Origin: Methylocystis sp.
Lineage (GTDB): Bacteria; Pseudomonadota; Alphaproteobacteria; Rhizobiales; Beijerinckiaceae
Direction of reading: 5' to 3'
DNA length: 40,174 nucleotides
Assembly: GCF_021731785.1 (NCBI RefSeq)
Contig: NZ_JAKFWS010000051.1
Location: 1 to 40,174, forward strand
Position numbers and translations under genes: made by a program. The notes under the pieces were generated by a model. That model worked only from the letters and a program-made list of their open reading frames with translations, made no database searches and had not been told where the DNA came from. This document shows, one piece after another, positions 9,330-17,769 of the stretch (positions are counted from its first letter, which is position 1; the number at the start of each line of letters is the position of its first letter).

Positions 9330-11318
9330 TCATGGCGCCGTTGCGAACAGGCGTCGGATCGTGACCTGCAACAGGTTCACCCATGCTTGGGCCATGTTCA
9401 GCGAACTGCGATCTTCCTCCAATGGTCGAGCGGACTGGAGTTCGAACGGATGGCGGGCGCTCGCTTGATGTGCGCCCTCCCTTGCCGCCACTTGGGGTTC
9501 GCGAGAGATCTTCGACGTATGGCTGCGGCGAATGAGCGAAGCCGGTTCGGCGGCAAGGCGCGTCGGCGGGTTGCCTTTGAAGACAAAGCGTCGACGGGCC
9601 TCATGGTAAGCGCGATCTGGTCCAAAGAAATTTACCCGCATCCGATCGAGCTCTTCGGCGCGATAATTTGCCAGAGGCTTGGTGAGTTCGGCGTCTATTC
9701 GGCGCTCGAGTTTTTGTAGAATGCTCGACCGATATTGGGGGCCATGCGCCAGTTCCATCGCGCGCAACCTTAGTTCATTTTCAAACGTCTCGACATCTTC
9801 TCCAAAGACATCGTCGAGAAAGCCGATCTCTCGCGCGGTTTTTGCGCCGAGCGGCTGGCAGGATTGGGTGAGTTCGAGCGCTTTCGCCTGTCCCACGCGC
9901 TTTGGAAGCAAATATGTCCAGTATTCGGAACCGAAGAGTTCACCCATGCTGCGGTAGTGAGGGTTAAGAACAACGTTGGGGCGAGCAAAAATCTGATCCG
10001 CCGCCAAAGCAAGAATCGCTCCGCCGGCGCCGGCGTTGCCACGCATTCCCGCGATCACAAATTGCGACATGGTGTTAATGACTTCATGCACCAGATCGTC
10101 CATGGCGTTTATGTTTCGCCATGACTCGTCAGCGGGGTTAGCGCTCGCTTCGATCACGTTCAAATGGATGCCGTTCGACCAGAAATCGCGTCCGCCGAGC
10201 AGCACGATGACTCTGGTGGGGCGCGAGCGGGCGTAAAGGAAGGCGTCGCGCAAACGCTTGCATTGCGCCGTGCTCATCGCGCCATTGTAGAAGTCAAACG
10301 AGAGATAGCCGACTTTGTCGTCTTCGCGATAGACGATTTCCCTGAAAGTCCGATGATCGTCCGGCGCATCGATAGGCAGCGGCTTTTCGGGTGCATCGCG
10401 AAGGAGCGGACCCAACACCTGAGTTGCAGGCAACTTGATTCCGGAGGCGACGCAGAACTCTTCCGCGCATCGGTCGCAGCCAACGCCCATCTGAGCCAGG
10501 CGGCAAATATCCGTGTGCGCCTGATCGCTCTTGGCCTTAAGATGGGAAATCCAAACAGCGCCATCGACGACGCCGATGCAGATCGCGCCATCGCGCCGCG
10601 CGAGGATATGACCAGGGGAGCCTTTGAAGCGATCCTCTTCATGGGCGCCATAAAGGAAGCAGTCGACGCCGAGCAACGTGCTCAGGACGCCCGGCGCGCT
10701 GTCTGCGGCGCGCACTTTCCTGATAATGGACGCCGCCGAGTCCTTTTCCCAATCAATAGAGCGGTCCACCTGCTTCATCGGCGGGCGAAGGCGTCCTCGT
10801 GCGTAGGACATGGCCTCGGAGAAAGGCTCCGGCCGCCAGCCTCCGGACTGAACTTCGCCCGTCTCGATCCGCGCGATCGCTTCAAGCACGCCGCGGAGAG
10901 CAGCTTCAGTGACTGGGCCGCGATAGAGACTGCTCTTGCTCGACGGATCTGAATCGAGAGCGAATTCCGGAGAAGCCCAAATGGGCCCCGCGTCGAAATC
11001 CTCGGCGGCCTCCAGGATGGTGACGCCCCATGCCCTCTCGTGGTTAGTAATGGCCCAATCGAGCGACGACGGTCCTCGATCGCCTTTGACGCCCGGATGC
11101 ACAATCAGACATCTTGTGCGGGCGTAAACCTCAGTCGGAATCGCGATCTTCAACATAGGCGCGACAATCAGATCCGGCGCTTCATGGGCGGCGGCTTCGA
11201 TCATGTCCTCGCTGTTCGCAACGACCCTGACCCGAATGTCATGACCGCGATCGGTCAGTTCAACCAAGAGCCTTTGGCTGAGGCTGTTATGAGCAGAGGT
11301 CAAAAAAAGTATGCGCAC
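9330..11318 (-). CDS. hypX: HypX-type protein: formyltransferase plus enoyl-CoA hydratase-like fusion
   Basis: A 662-residue fusion of the HypX/HoxX type. In aerobic NiFe-hydrogenase maturation HypX makes CO for the active-site iron from N10-formyl-tetrahydrofolate through formyl-CoA. The N-terminal half is formyltransferase-like: MRILFLTSAHNSLSQRL, HPGVKGDRGPSSLDWA, DFDAGPIWASPEF, and RGRLRPPMKQVDRSIDW. The C-terminal half is crotonase-like: LGGRDFWSNGIHLNVIEA, MRGNAGAGGAILALAADQI, and SEYWTYLLPKRVG. A Cys-rich insert (about 300-315) lies between. The last about 80 residues after YHEARRRFVFKG look unlike a domain and may be read-through into the junction sequence. No hydrogenase or hyp/hup gene is in the window. 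The gene lies between the two 185-bp repeats. Confidence 0.88.
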   Translation of the reverse strand: MRILFLTSAHNSLSQRLLVELTDRGHDIRVRVVANSEDMIEAAAHEAPDLIVAPMLKIAIPTEVYARTRCLIVHPGVKGDRGPSSLDWAITNHERAWGVTILEAAEDFDAGPIWASPEFALDSDPSSKSSLYRGPVTEAALRGVLEAIARIETGEVQSGGWRPEPFSEAMSYARGRLRPPMKQVDRSIDWEKDSAASIIRKVRAADSAPGVLSTLLGVDCFLYGAHEEDRFKGSPGHILARRDGAICIGVVDGAVWISHLKAKSDQAHTDICRLAQMGVGCDRCAEEFCVASGIKLPATQVLGPLLRDAPEKPLPIDAPDDHRTFREIVYREDDKVGYLSFDFYNGAMSTAQCKRLRDAFLYARSRPTRVIVLLGGRDFWSNGIHLNVIEASANPADESWRNINAMDDLVHEVINTMSQFVIAGMRGNAGAGGAILALAADQIFARPNVVLNPHYRSMGELFGSEYWTYLLPKRVGQAKALELTQSCQPLGAKTAREIGFLDDVFGEDVETFENELRLRAMELAHGPQYRSSILQKLERRIDAELTKPLANYRAEELDRMRVNFFGPDRAYHEARRRFVFKGNPPTRLAAEPASLIRRSHTSKISREPQVAAREGAHQASARHPFELQSARPLEEDRSSLNMAQAWVNLLQVTIRRLFATAP

Positions 11319-11369
11319 GGGTCCGTCCCATGTTCTGGTTGGTTCAGGTTGAAAGAAGCTGTTTGCGTC

Positions 11370-11392
11370 GATTCAGCGCGAACCGCTGAATC
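11370..11392 (-). promoter_or_regulatory. Intercistronic hairpin between glxA-type and hypX genes
   Basis: A perfect 9-bp inverted repeat, 11370-11378 with 11384-11392, with a CGAAC loop. It overlaps the last two bases of the AraC-type gene's stop codon and lies about 50 bp before the hypX start. There is no T run on the minus strand, so it looks more like a processing or partial attenuation structure than a terminator. Regulatory role is inference. Confidence 0.4.
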
Positions 11393-12437
11393 AGGCGTCT
11401 AGCGTCGATCGGAAGCGCGCTCGATAATCGGCTGGACTAGCGTCGAAAAGACGTTGAAAAGTGCGTCGCATGCGTTCGGCGTTTCCAAAACCGCATTCCG
11501 TTGCAATCGTCTCGATCGATGAATTCATGTGCTCAAGCTTGGCGCGCGCCGCGTCCGCGCGCGCGCGTTCGGCGAATTCGGCCGGCGTCTGTCCGGTCTC
11601 GTTCCGGAACAGGCGCGAGAAACTTCGCTCGCTCATCGCCATTCGATCAGCCAGCGCGGGGACGCTCAGATCAGCCTCTGGATGAGCCAACATCCATGTC
11701 TGAAGTTCGCTGACGTCCGCTCGCAAAGGCTTCTCGACGATGCTCGTATGGCCCCTGAACTGGGATTGCCCGCCCGGTCGCCTCGGAAACACGAGCAGCG
11801 CGCGCGCTACGCCGAGCATCAATTCCCTACCCAGATCCTCCTCCACCAGAGTTAGGGCAAGGTCGATACCGGCTGTAATTCCTCCTGATGTGTAGACATT
11901 CCCATCGCGGATAAAAATACGGCTCGCATCAACTTCGATCGACGGATACGCCTTCGCGAGATGATCGGCATACGTCCAGTGCGTCGTCGCGCGTCTTCGA
12001 TCTAGGAGGCCCGCCGCCGCGAGAACGAAGGCGCCGGTGCAAATCGAAACGATTCGCCGTGTTCTTGGCGCGATCGACCGCACCCAATCAACCATCGCGG
12101 ATTCATTGGCGGCAGCTTCACAACCAGTCCCGCCCACCACTACAAGAGTGTCCAGTCTCTCGACCATCTCTTCGTAGCTGTGCGAGGCGACGATCTCTAA
12201 TCCGGACATCGTGCGGATTGGCCCCACGGCCTTCGCGATCACAAGAGATCGGTAGGTTGGCGGCCTTCTGAGCACGCTCAACATGAGGTCGGCCCAATGG
12301 AACGTTTCGAACGGTCCGGTGAGGTCAAGGCTCTGGCAGTCCGGGTAGACCAAAAACCCGACCCGACGGAAATGGACGGTCTGCCTGCAAGGAATTTCAG
12401 CGCAATGCTTTTCCATGCCGCGATCTTCCAGCGCCAT
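11391..12437 (-). CDS. GlxA-type AraC-family transcriptional regulator
   Basis: A 348-residue regulator with a DJ-1/PfpI-like N-terminal domain (about 25-200) and a C-terminal AraC double helix-turn-helix (about 240-340). The first domain shows VGFLVYPDCQSLDLTGPFE, VVVGGTG, the nucleophile-elbow-like VSICTGAFVLAAAGLLDRRRATTHW, and TSGGITAGIDLAL. The second shows LADRMAMSERSFSRLFRNETG and IATECGFGNAERMRRTFQRLF. This is GlxA/FtrA architecture; such regulators often sense small nitrogenous or amide compounds, but no effector can be predicted. It is 72 bp upstream of hypX on the same strand and may control it. Met8 (12416) is an alternative start. It lies wholly within the inserted segment. Confidence 0.9.
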   Translation of the reverse strand: MALEDRGMEKHCAEIPCRQTVHFRRVGFLVYPDCQSLDLTGPFETFHWADLMLSVLRRPPTYRSLVIAKAVGPIRTMSGLEIVASHSYEEMVERLDTLVVVGGTGCEAAANESAMVDWVRSIAPRTRRIVSICTGAFVLAAAGLLDRRRATTHWTYADHLAKAYPSIEVDASRIFIRDGNVYTSGGITAGIDLALTLVEEDLGRELMLGVARALLVFPRRPGGQSQFRGHTSIVEKPLRADVSELQTWMLAHPEADLSVPALADRMAMSERSFSRLFRNETGQTPAEFAERARADAARAKLEHMNSSIETIATECGFGNAERMRRTFQRLFDASPADYRARFRSTLDA

Positions 12438-12562
12438 TCATGTCGTCGCAAGGACAAATATCCCACCTTTTCGGCCAGCCGCCCGCGCCGAAGAGCCGGC
12501 AAAGCTCAAACCCATGAAGTCAAACTGCATCATTGCCGCCGGCGGCCGCCGGCGCGATCGTC

Positions 12563-12721
12563 CTGTGCGCCGGACCGGTGGTGCTTGCCGTCGTCTGGGA
12601 GCTGGCGAAGGCCTGGATCGCCGACGATCTCAAGGTGGTCGGCGAATCGGAAGCCGAGCCGGATTTCAAAGTGGAAAAGCCGCCCTGGCTACCGTCGGCG
12701 CAGGGCGTTGAGAACCTTTAG
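12563..12721 (+). pseudogene. 3' fragment of an AI-2E transporter gene
   Basis: Translating this stretch gives AGPVVLAVVWELAKAWIADD and on to the stop, nearly identical to the last about 50 residues of the exporter encoded at 8003-9199, with a few substitutions (for example PPW for PPG, VEN for VKN). Nothing upstream continues the gene; an in-frame ATG at 12533 would give only a 62-residue stub. Most differences are silent or conservative, so the fragment came from a coding copy. It is a leftover of the duplication. Confidence 0.88.
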
Positions 12722-12756
12722 GCTAGCGCGGCCATTGCGCTGCAGGCCGGCGCGCG
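12572..12756 (+). repeat. Direct repeat, right copy (185 bp)
   Basis: Partner of 9050-9234. Here the transglycosylase side is intact: the repeat continues directly into the coding sequence of the MltB-type gene on the minus strand. The two copies therefore each keep a different neighbour whole. This is the pattern left when a segment carrying the junction recombines into the same junction on the chromosome. Confidence 0.9.
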
Positions 12757-13864
12757 CCTGAAAGTCGGCGATCGCCTCTTTGGTTTTCGTGCCGATCACG
12801 CCATCGGAATCGCCGACGTCGTATCCGTTGCGGGTCAGCAGCGCCTGCAGTTCGCGGCGCTCGGCGCGCGACAATCCTGGATCGTCTGTCGGCCATGGCG
12901 TCTGGATGCCCGGCCGGCCGCGCAGCATGTCGGAAAGAACGCAGATCGCCAGCGCGTAGGATTCGGCCGCATTATAGGCGTAGACCGCATCGAAATTCTT
13001 GGTGACGAGAAACGCCGGTCCGTTGCGCCCGGCCGGCAGCAGCAGCGCCGCTGACCCTTCGCCCAATCCGGAGCCGTCGAGCCGCGTCACGCCGCGCGAC
13101 TGCCAGAAGCCCATCGACTGGCGGCCCTTGCGTCCGGAAGGTCCGGAATAGCCTTCCGGCAGACGCACCTCGAAGCCCCAGGGCATGCCGGAACGCCAGC
13201 CGCTCTTGTGCAGATAATTCGCCGTCGAGCCGAGCGAGTCGGCCGCCGAGCTGGCGATATTGCGCCTGCCGTCGCCGTCGAGATCCACCGCCATGCCAAG
13301 AAAGGTCGACGGCATGAATTGCGTGTGGCCGAAGGCGCCCGCCCAGGAGCCGTAGAACTCCTCCGGCGCGATATCGCCGTGGTCGAGGATTTTGAGCGCG
13401 GCGATGAATTCCTTGCGCCAATAGTCATTGCGGCGCGGCGCCTCGCAGGCGAGCGTCGCGAGGCTCTGGATCACGGGACGCTTGCCGAAGCTCTTGCCGA
13501 AGTCGGACTCGACTCCCCACACCGCAACGATGGTCGGCGCGTCGACGCCATAGCGGCTTTCCGCGGCGTGCAGCGGGCGCGCATGCTGGCGCAGCATCGC
13601 GCGCCCTTCCTCGACGCGCTCCTCGTCGACGAGCCCGGCGACATAGTCCCAGACCGGCGTCGTGAACTCGGGCTGCTTGTCCATGAAGCTGACGGCGTCG
13701 TTGGGGGCGAGCCCATTCGTCGCCGAGGCGATGGTCTGCTGACTGACGCCGGCGCTGGCAGCCGCGCCGCGAAGCCCGGCGAGGCAGGACGACCATTCCG
13801 CGCGCGCCGGCGCGGCCGCAAAGAATAGCGCGGCGAGCGCCCCGAGAAGATGATTCGCCTTCAT
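12689..13864 (-). CDS. Lytic murein transglycosylase, MltB type with peptidoglycan-binding domain
   Basis: A 391-residue exported protein that should cleave peptidoglycan glycan strands in the periplasm. A signal peptide (about 1-22, cleaving after ARA) is followed by an SLT_2/MltB catalytic domain. VWGVESDFGKSFGKRPV has the probable catalytic Glu119, and SWAGAFGHTQFMPSTFLGMAVDLDGDGRR and the LGSTANYLHKSGWR segment follow. The last about 60 residues (LSRAERRELQALLTRNGYDVGDSDGVIGTKTKEAI) form a peptidoglycan-binding domain. ATG 13864 was chosen because the signal peptide begins there; the frame is open to 13912. Its 3' end overlaps the transporter fragment on the opposite strand, the ancestral tail-to-tail overlap. 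Confidence 0.92.
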   Translation of the reverse strand: MKANHLLGALAALFFAAAPARAEWSSCLAGLRGAAASAGVSQQTIASATNGLAPNDAVSFMDKQPEFTTPVWDYVAGLVDEERVEEGRAMLRQHARPLHAAESRYGVDAPTIVAVWGVESDFGKSFGKRPVIQSLATLACEAPRRNDYWRKEFIAALKILDHGDIAPEEFYGSWAGAFGHTQFMPSTFLGMAVDLDGDGRRNIASSAADSLGSTANYLHKSGWRSGMPWGFEVRLPEGYSGPSGRKGRQSMGFWQSRGVTRLDGSGLGEGSAALLLPAGRNGPAFLVTKNFDAVYAYNAAESYALAICVLSDMLRGRPGIQTPWPTDDPGLSRAERRELQALLTRNGYDVGDSDGVIGTKTKEAIADFQARAGLQRNGRASLKVLNALRRR

Positions 13865-13927
13865 GCCGCCAAACCTAGCCGAAAGAGGCGGCTTTTTCAT
13901 GAGCCGCATCAATTGTGCGGCGCCACG

Positions 13928-14221
13928 TCACTGGCAAATGCGCCGCGGCTGAGAGCCGACCACCACGCCAAATTCGTCGAACACCGGACGGCGCTCGACC
14001 CAGCAGGCGGGCGGCGGCGCGACATAGACGGGCCCCGGCGCGTAGACCACGGGCGGCGCGGAATTCCCGAGCGCCCCGCCGGCGATCGCCCCAAGCGCAA
14101 AGCCGCCAATGCCCGCCGCGATGGCGGGGCCGGCGGAATCGGCGCGCGCCGGCGCAGCCGGCGCCAGCGCTGCGGCGCCAAGAGCCAGGGCCGCTGAAAC
14201 CGTCGCGATAGTTCTGCGCAT
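13928..14221 (-). CDS. Small exported glycine-zipper-like protein
   Basis: A 97-residue product with a signal peptide (about 1-27, ending ARA-D), a Gly/Ala-rich stretch with small residues spaced like a glycine zipper (IAAGIGGFALGAIAGGALG), a Pro/Val/Tyr-rich linker and a short Cys-containing tail (ACWVERRPVFDEFG, QPRRICQ). The two Cys could form a disulphide in the periplasm. ATG 14221 was chosen because GGGAG lies about 7 nt upstream; a GTG one codon earlier is in frame. It precedes the MltB-type gene by 63 bp on the same strand and may be co-transcribed with it. Function unknown. Confidence 0.75.
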   Translation of the reverse strand: MRRTIATVSAALALGAAALAPAAPARADSAGPAIAAGIGGFALGAIAGGALGNSAPPVVYAPGPVYVAPPPACWVERRPVFDEFGVVVGSQPRRICQ

Positions 14222-14346
14222 CACACTCTCCCATTACGGACGAGCCTAAAATCCGCGCGCGCGGCGCCGGCAGGCTCGCTCGCTTCGGAGAATAGGCGCG
14301 ATCCCGTAGACGAACCGTTAATGGCCCCTGAAGCGAAGCTTTCCGG

Positions 14347-17300
14347 CTAGGAGACCCGAGGCTTGCCGGACGGCGGTTTGGTCGTGGGCTTGGCAGGCGT
14401 CAGCTCGCGTGCGCCTTCGCCGCCGGTCGGCCTGAGCGCCGGCGCGTCATTCGCCTCGGGCGCCGGCGTTTTGACGCGGAACGCTGCGGCGAGCGCCTTG
14501 GCTGCGGCGAGCTCCTTCGAATCGAGGCGCGCGCCGATTTCGTCGCGTTTTCTCGCCGCGTCATCGTCGCCCTGCTCCGCGGCGGCGCAAAACCAGGCAT
14601 AGGATTGCTGCAGGTTGCGGCTGACGCCGAGACCGCGCGCATAGAGGATGGCGAGATTGAATTGGCTATCGCGGACGCCATATTCGGCCGCGCGGCGGAA
14701 CCACTCCGCCGCGGCGGCGTAATCAGGCTTGCCTTCGCCGCCTTCGGCAAGCAGCACGGCATAATTATGCATGGCGCGCGCATTGCCGGCTTCGGCGGCG
14801 CGCTCGTACAATTGTCGGGCGCGCGCGTAATCGCGGTCGACGCCCACGCCCTTTTCGTACATGGAGCCGAGCCGAAACTGCGCCGGCGCCAACCCGGCCT
14901 CCGCGGCCATTTCGAACCAATGCGCAGCCGCCTTGGCGTCGCGCGGGGCGCCGCGGCCTTCGGCGAGGCGCGCGCCCAGGTCATATTGGGCGCCCGGATC
15001 GCCCTCCAGGGCGCGGCGCTTGATCGCCGCCAAAGCGTCGCCTGGCGACGGCGACGCCGTTTCGATCGTTCCGGTGGGAGTCGGATCAATATTGCGCTGC
15101 GCAGCGACCGTCGGTTCGGGCGACGCCGATGGCGCTGTGTCGGCGCGCCCAAGGCCGCCAGCCGGTTCCGGCGCGGCCGAGCGCCCGGCCATTGTCGGCC
15201 GCGGGGCGCTGTTCAAGACAAGCGTCTTTTCTGGCGACGACGCGGGCCGAACCGCCTTGGCGGGCGCCTTCGCCTCTTGCTGCTTGGTCGACGGCGCGAA
15301 GGTCAGTCCGCCCTGTCCCTCCATGCGCGCGACGTGGTAGGCGCCGATTATCAGCATGACCGCGGCAAGGCCCAACAGCAGCGGCCGCTTGCGATCCTGA
15401 ATGGCGGCGCTGAGCTTGACCACAGCCCCGCCTCGCGCCTGTTGCTGATTCTCAGCCCCTTCGGCGGGGCGCGCCGTTTCCGGTGGTTCGGCGTCTGCCT
15501 CGGCCGGAGGCCGCGCGGCGCGGCGGGCGGCGGCGATGAACGCCGACTGCACCGAAGCGCCGCGCCCGGCTTGATCCGATCCCAGTCCAGGCGGCGCAAG
15601 CAGAGGCTCGCGCCGCTCGGCGGCGCTGTGCTCGACCGGAAGCAGGAATTCCAGCGGATCGACCGGCGCGAGGTCCTGGCCTCCGGCGCCTCGGCCGTCG
15701 CGCTCGCCAAGAGCCTCGCCGCGAATGTCGTCCCCAGGCTCCTCGGCCGGGCGCGGCGCGACTTTTGGCGCGACGCCGCGAATGTCGCCGAGTTCCTCGT
15801 CGAACATGGCGAGACGGCTGACGACGCGTTCGAGAGTTTGATGGACCGCCGACAACGCCTCATTCGTGCGCTGACCATTTGCGCCCGCATCGATCTGTTC
15901 CAGCCGCCGCGCCAAGGCTCCGATCTGAGTTTCGAGCGCCTTCAGCGCTTCGGCGCCAACAACGGCACCCGCCGACTGAGTCATCCGGTCGGCGAGCGAC
16001 TCGATGAGAGCCGCCAACTCACTCTCTCGCTTCTCGGCGCGGGCGTCGTCGTCGATCCGTTGCGCAAATCCGGCCTGCATCCGGTCCAGCCGTTCGGCGA
16101 TTTCGTCCAGCGCGGCATTTTGCCCGCCAATCCTTGGCGCGAAGCATGGATCGTCGAAGCGGTCCATCTTGAAAGACAGCTGCGCGAGCTGACGCTCGAT
16201 CGCCTGCAGATCGAGATTCCGCGCGTCGGAAGCGAACGCCGCATCGATTTTCCTGTCGAGACCGCGCAGCAAATCCTCAAACGCGGCGACATGTGCGAAG
16301 TCGCCGGCGCCCACGGCGGTTTCCTTCCGCGCTGCGATCGCTTGGCTAAGCTGATCGATACGTTTCGCGAGGTTGGCTAAATCCTGCGCGCGGTTTGGTT
16401 CGGCGATCATTGCTTCAATGCGCGCGAGCAATTCCGTTGGCGCGCTTTCCGCAAGGCGGGACTCGAGAAGGTCGAACCTGCGACCAATCTCCTCGAACGC
16501 CGAGTCGCGACCACCGCCGTCCAACGCGGAATCGATCTTTTTCGCGAGCGATGCGAGAAGCCCTTCGAGCGGCGCCATATTCGCCGCGCCGCGATCGATG
16601 CGCCGCGTCAGCGTCTCGCCGAGTTCATCGATCCGTTCGCCGAGTTCGTCGAACCGCGCCGCCGCCGACTGTTCGACAACGGCGTCCAGCTTTTGTGCAA
16701 GGCGATCGAGCCGGCTGTTGAAGCTCCCGAACCCCTTTGCCGTTTCCGCGCTGACGATCGAGCGGATCGCCTTCAGCGCTCCGCCGAAATCCGACCCGGA
16801 TGCGTCGCGCGACAGCGTTAAAGCGTCGACTCGTTGCGTGACGTCAATGATGCGCGTTTCGATCTTCTCAAGCGGCAGCGGCCGCGCCATGAGCGCGATC
16901 AACTGTTCCTTGATGTCATGAGTTTCGCGCGCGACGTCGCGCACCGCCGAAGCATTCTCGGCGTTCCCCGTCTGCAGTTTCTCCAGCCTGATGCCGATCG
17001 TTTCGACATCGGCGCGCAGATTGCGCACGATCGGTGTTGGATCCAGATCTTCGATCAGAGGGCGCAGTTCGGCGATGATCGCTTCGGCGGGCGCAAGCGT
17101 CTCCTCGGGCACGCCCCGCTCGCGTTGCGACTCGATGCACTGGCGGAGATCGTCGATCGCCGTTCCGATGGCGAGGACCGACGCGCGCGGCGCAAGCTCT
17201 TCGAGCGTTTGCGTCATATCGCGGATTTCGCGTCGAATGTTTTCGATCTGCCGCATCATCACGAGCTGCTGGTCGCCGCGCTCGGCGGCGTGCTCGCGAA

Positions 17301-17769
17301 AACTGTCCAAACTTCGCGTGACCGCGCCGATCGAGCGCTGCAAATCCTCGAAGCGCGACCCAGACTCACGCTCGAAGCCGCCGGGCGCGAAATCGCCCGT
17401 CAACGACCCCGCCTTCGCCTCGCGTCGCCCTGCGACATCTTCGTCTAAGCGTCGCACAATGTCGGCAAGATGCCGTTCGAGGCCGCCCAACGGCTTCTCG
17501 AAACCTGCGCCGCGATCTTCGCCCGACAGCCGCGCAAGCCGCGATTCAAGTTCCGCCAGCGCGTTGCGGATCGGCCGAGCGTTCGCGGAAGGTTGCTCGC
17601 CGAACTGGCCTTCAATGCGGCTCTTGGAAAGCGCCGCTATCGATCGCCAGATCGGGTCGTCATCGCCGTTCTGTTCGCCCGGGCCTTCATGCTGAGGAGC
17701 GGGTTCGCGCTTACCTTCGCGCGGCTTGGAGTCGGGACGACCCTCGTTGGGGAAATGCGCCTTGCTCAT
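14347..17769 (-). CDS. PodJ-like SEL1-repeat polarity/localization factor
   Basis: A 1140-residue protein with the layout of alphaproteobacterial PodJ-like localization factors. A long N-terminal cytoplasmic region (about 1-700) has repeated heptad-like, Leu/Ile-rich helices with motifs such as LDRKIDA and ERLDRMQ, and should form coiled coils. A Pro/Ala/Glu-rich linker follows, then one transmembrane helix (about 794-814, LLLGLAAVMLIIGAYHVA), another low-complexity linker, and four SEL1 repeats at about 920-1065 (for example AQYDLGARLAEGRGAPRD, AQFRLGSMYEKGVGVDRDY). The SEL1 part is predicted periplasmic. ATG 17769 (MSKAHFPNEG) was chosen over the longer open frame to 18051, whose leader is not credible. 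It is divergent from the acyl-CoA dehydrogenase gene. Confidence 0.85.
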   Translation of the reverse strand: MSKAHFPNEGRPDSKPREGKREPAPQHEGPGEQNGDDDPIWRSIAALSKSRIEGQFGEQPSANARPIRNALAELESRLARLSGEDRGAGFEKPLGGLERHLADIVRRLDEDVAGRREAKAGSLTGDFAPGGFERESGSRFEDLQRSIGAVTRSLDSFREHAAERGDQQLVMMRQIENIRREIRDMTQTLEELAPRASVLAIGTAIDDLRQCIESQRERGVPEETLAPAEAIIAELRPLIEDLDPTPIVRNLRADVETIGIRLEKLQTGNAENASAVRDVARETHDIKEQLIALMARPLPLEKIETRIIDVTQRVDALTLSRDASGSDFGGALKAIRSIVSAETAKGFGSFNSRLDRLAQKLDAVVEQSAAARFDELGERIDELGETLTRRIDRGAANMAPLEGLLASLAKKIDSALDGGGRDSAFEEIGRRFDLLESRLAESAPTELLARIEAMIAEPNRAQDLANLAKRIDQLSQAIAARKETAVGAGDFAHVAAFEDLLRGLDRKIDAAFASDARNLDLQAIERQLAQLSFKMDRFDDPCFAPRIGGQNAALDEIAERLDRMQAGFAQRIDDDARAEKRESELAALIESLADRMTQSAGAVVGAEALKALETQIGALARRLEQIDAGANGQRTNEALSAVHQTLERVVSRLAMFDEELGDIRGVAPKVAPRPAEEPGDDIRGEALGERDGRGAGGQDLAPVDPLEFLLPVEHSAAERREPLLAPPGLGSDQAGRGASVQSAFIAAARRAARPPAEADAEPPETARPAEGAENQQQARGGAVVKLSAAIQDRKRPLLLGLAAVMLIIGAYHVARMEGQGGLTFAPSTKQQEAKAPAKAVRPASSPEKTLVLNSAPRPTMAGRSAAPEPAGGLGRADTAPSASPEPTVAAQRNIDPTPTGTIETASPSPGDALAAIKRRALEGDPGAQYDLGARLAEGRGAPRDAKAAAHWFEMAAEAGLAPAQFRLGSMYEKGVGVDRDYARARQLYERAAEAGNARAMHNYAVLLAEGGEGKPDYAAAAEWFRRAAEYGVRDSQFNLAILYARGLGVSRNLQQSYAWFCAAAEQGDDDAARKRDEIGARLDSKELAAAKALAAAFRVKTPAPEANDAPALRPTGGEGARELTPAKPTTKPPSGKPRVS

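Noticed and set aside
12533-12721. Apparent 62-residue gene
   Set aside because: It is the duplicated 3' end of the AI-2E transporter with about 13 unrelated leading residues, so it was listed as a pseudogene fragment.
9050-12756. Transposon with target-site duplication
   Set aside because: No transposase or terminal inverted repeats are seen, and 185 bp with about 5% divergence is far too long and too old for a target duplication.
14605-16380. Open frame of 591 codons on the plus strand opposite the PodJ-like gene
   Set aside because: Arg/Ala/Gly-rich with no motif; the opposite strand carries recognisable SEL1 repeats and a membrane helix.
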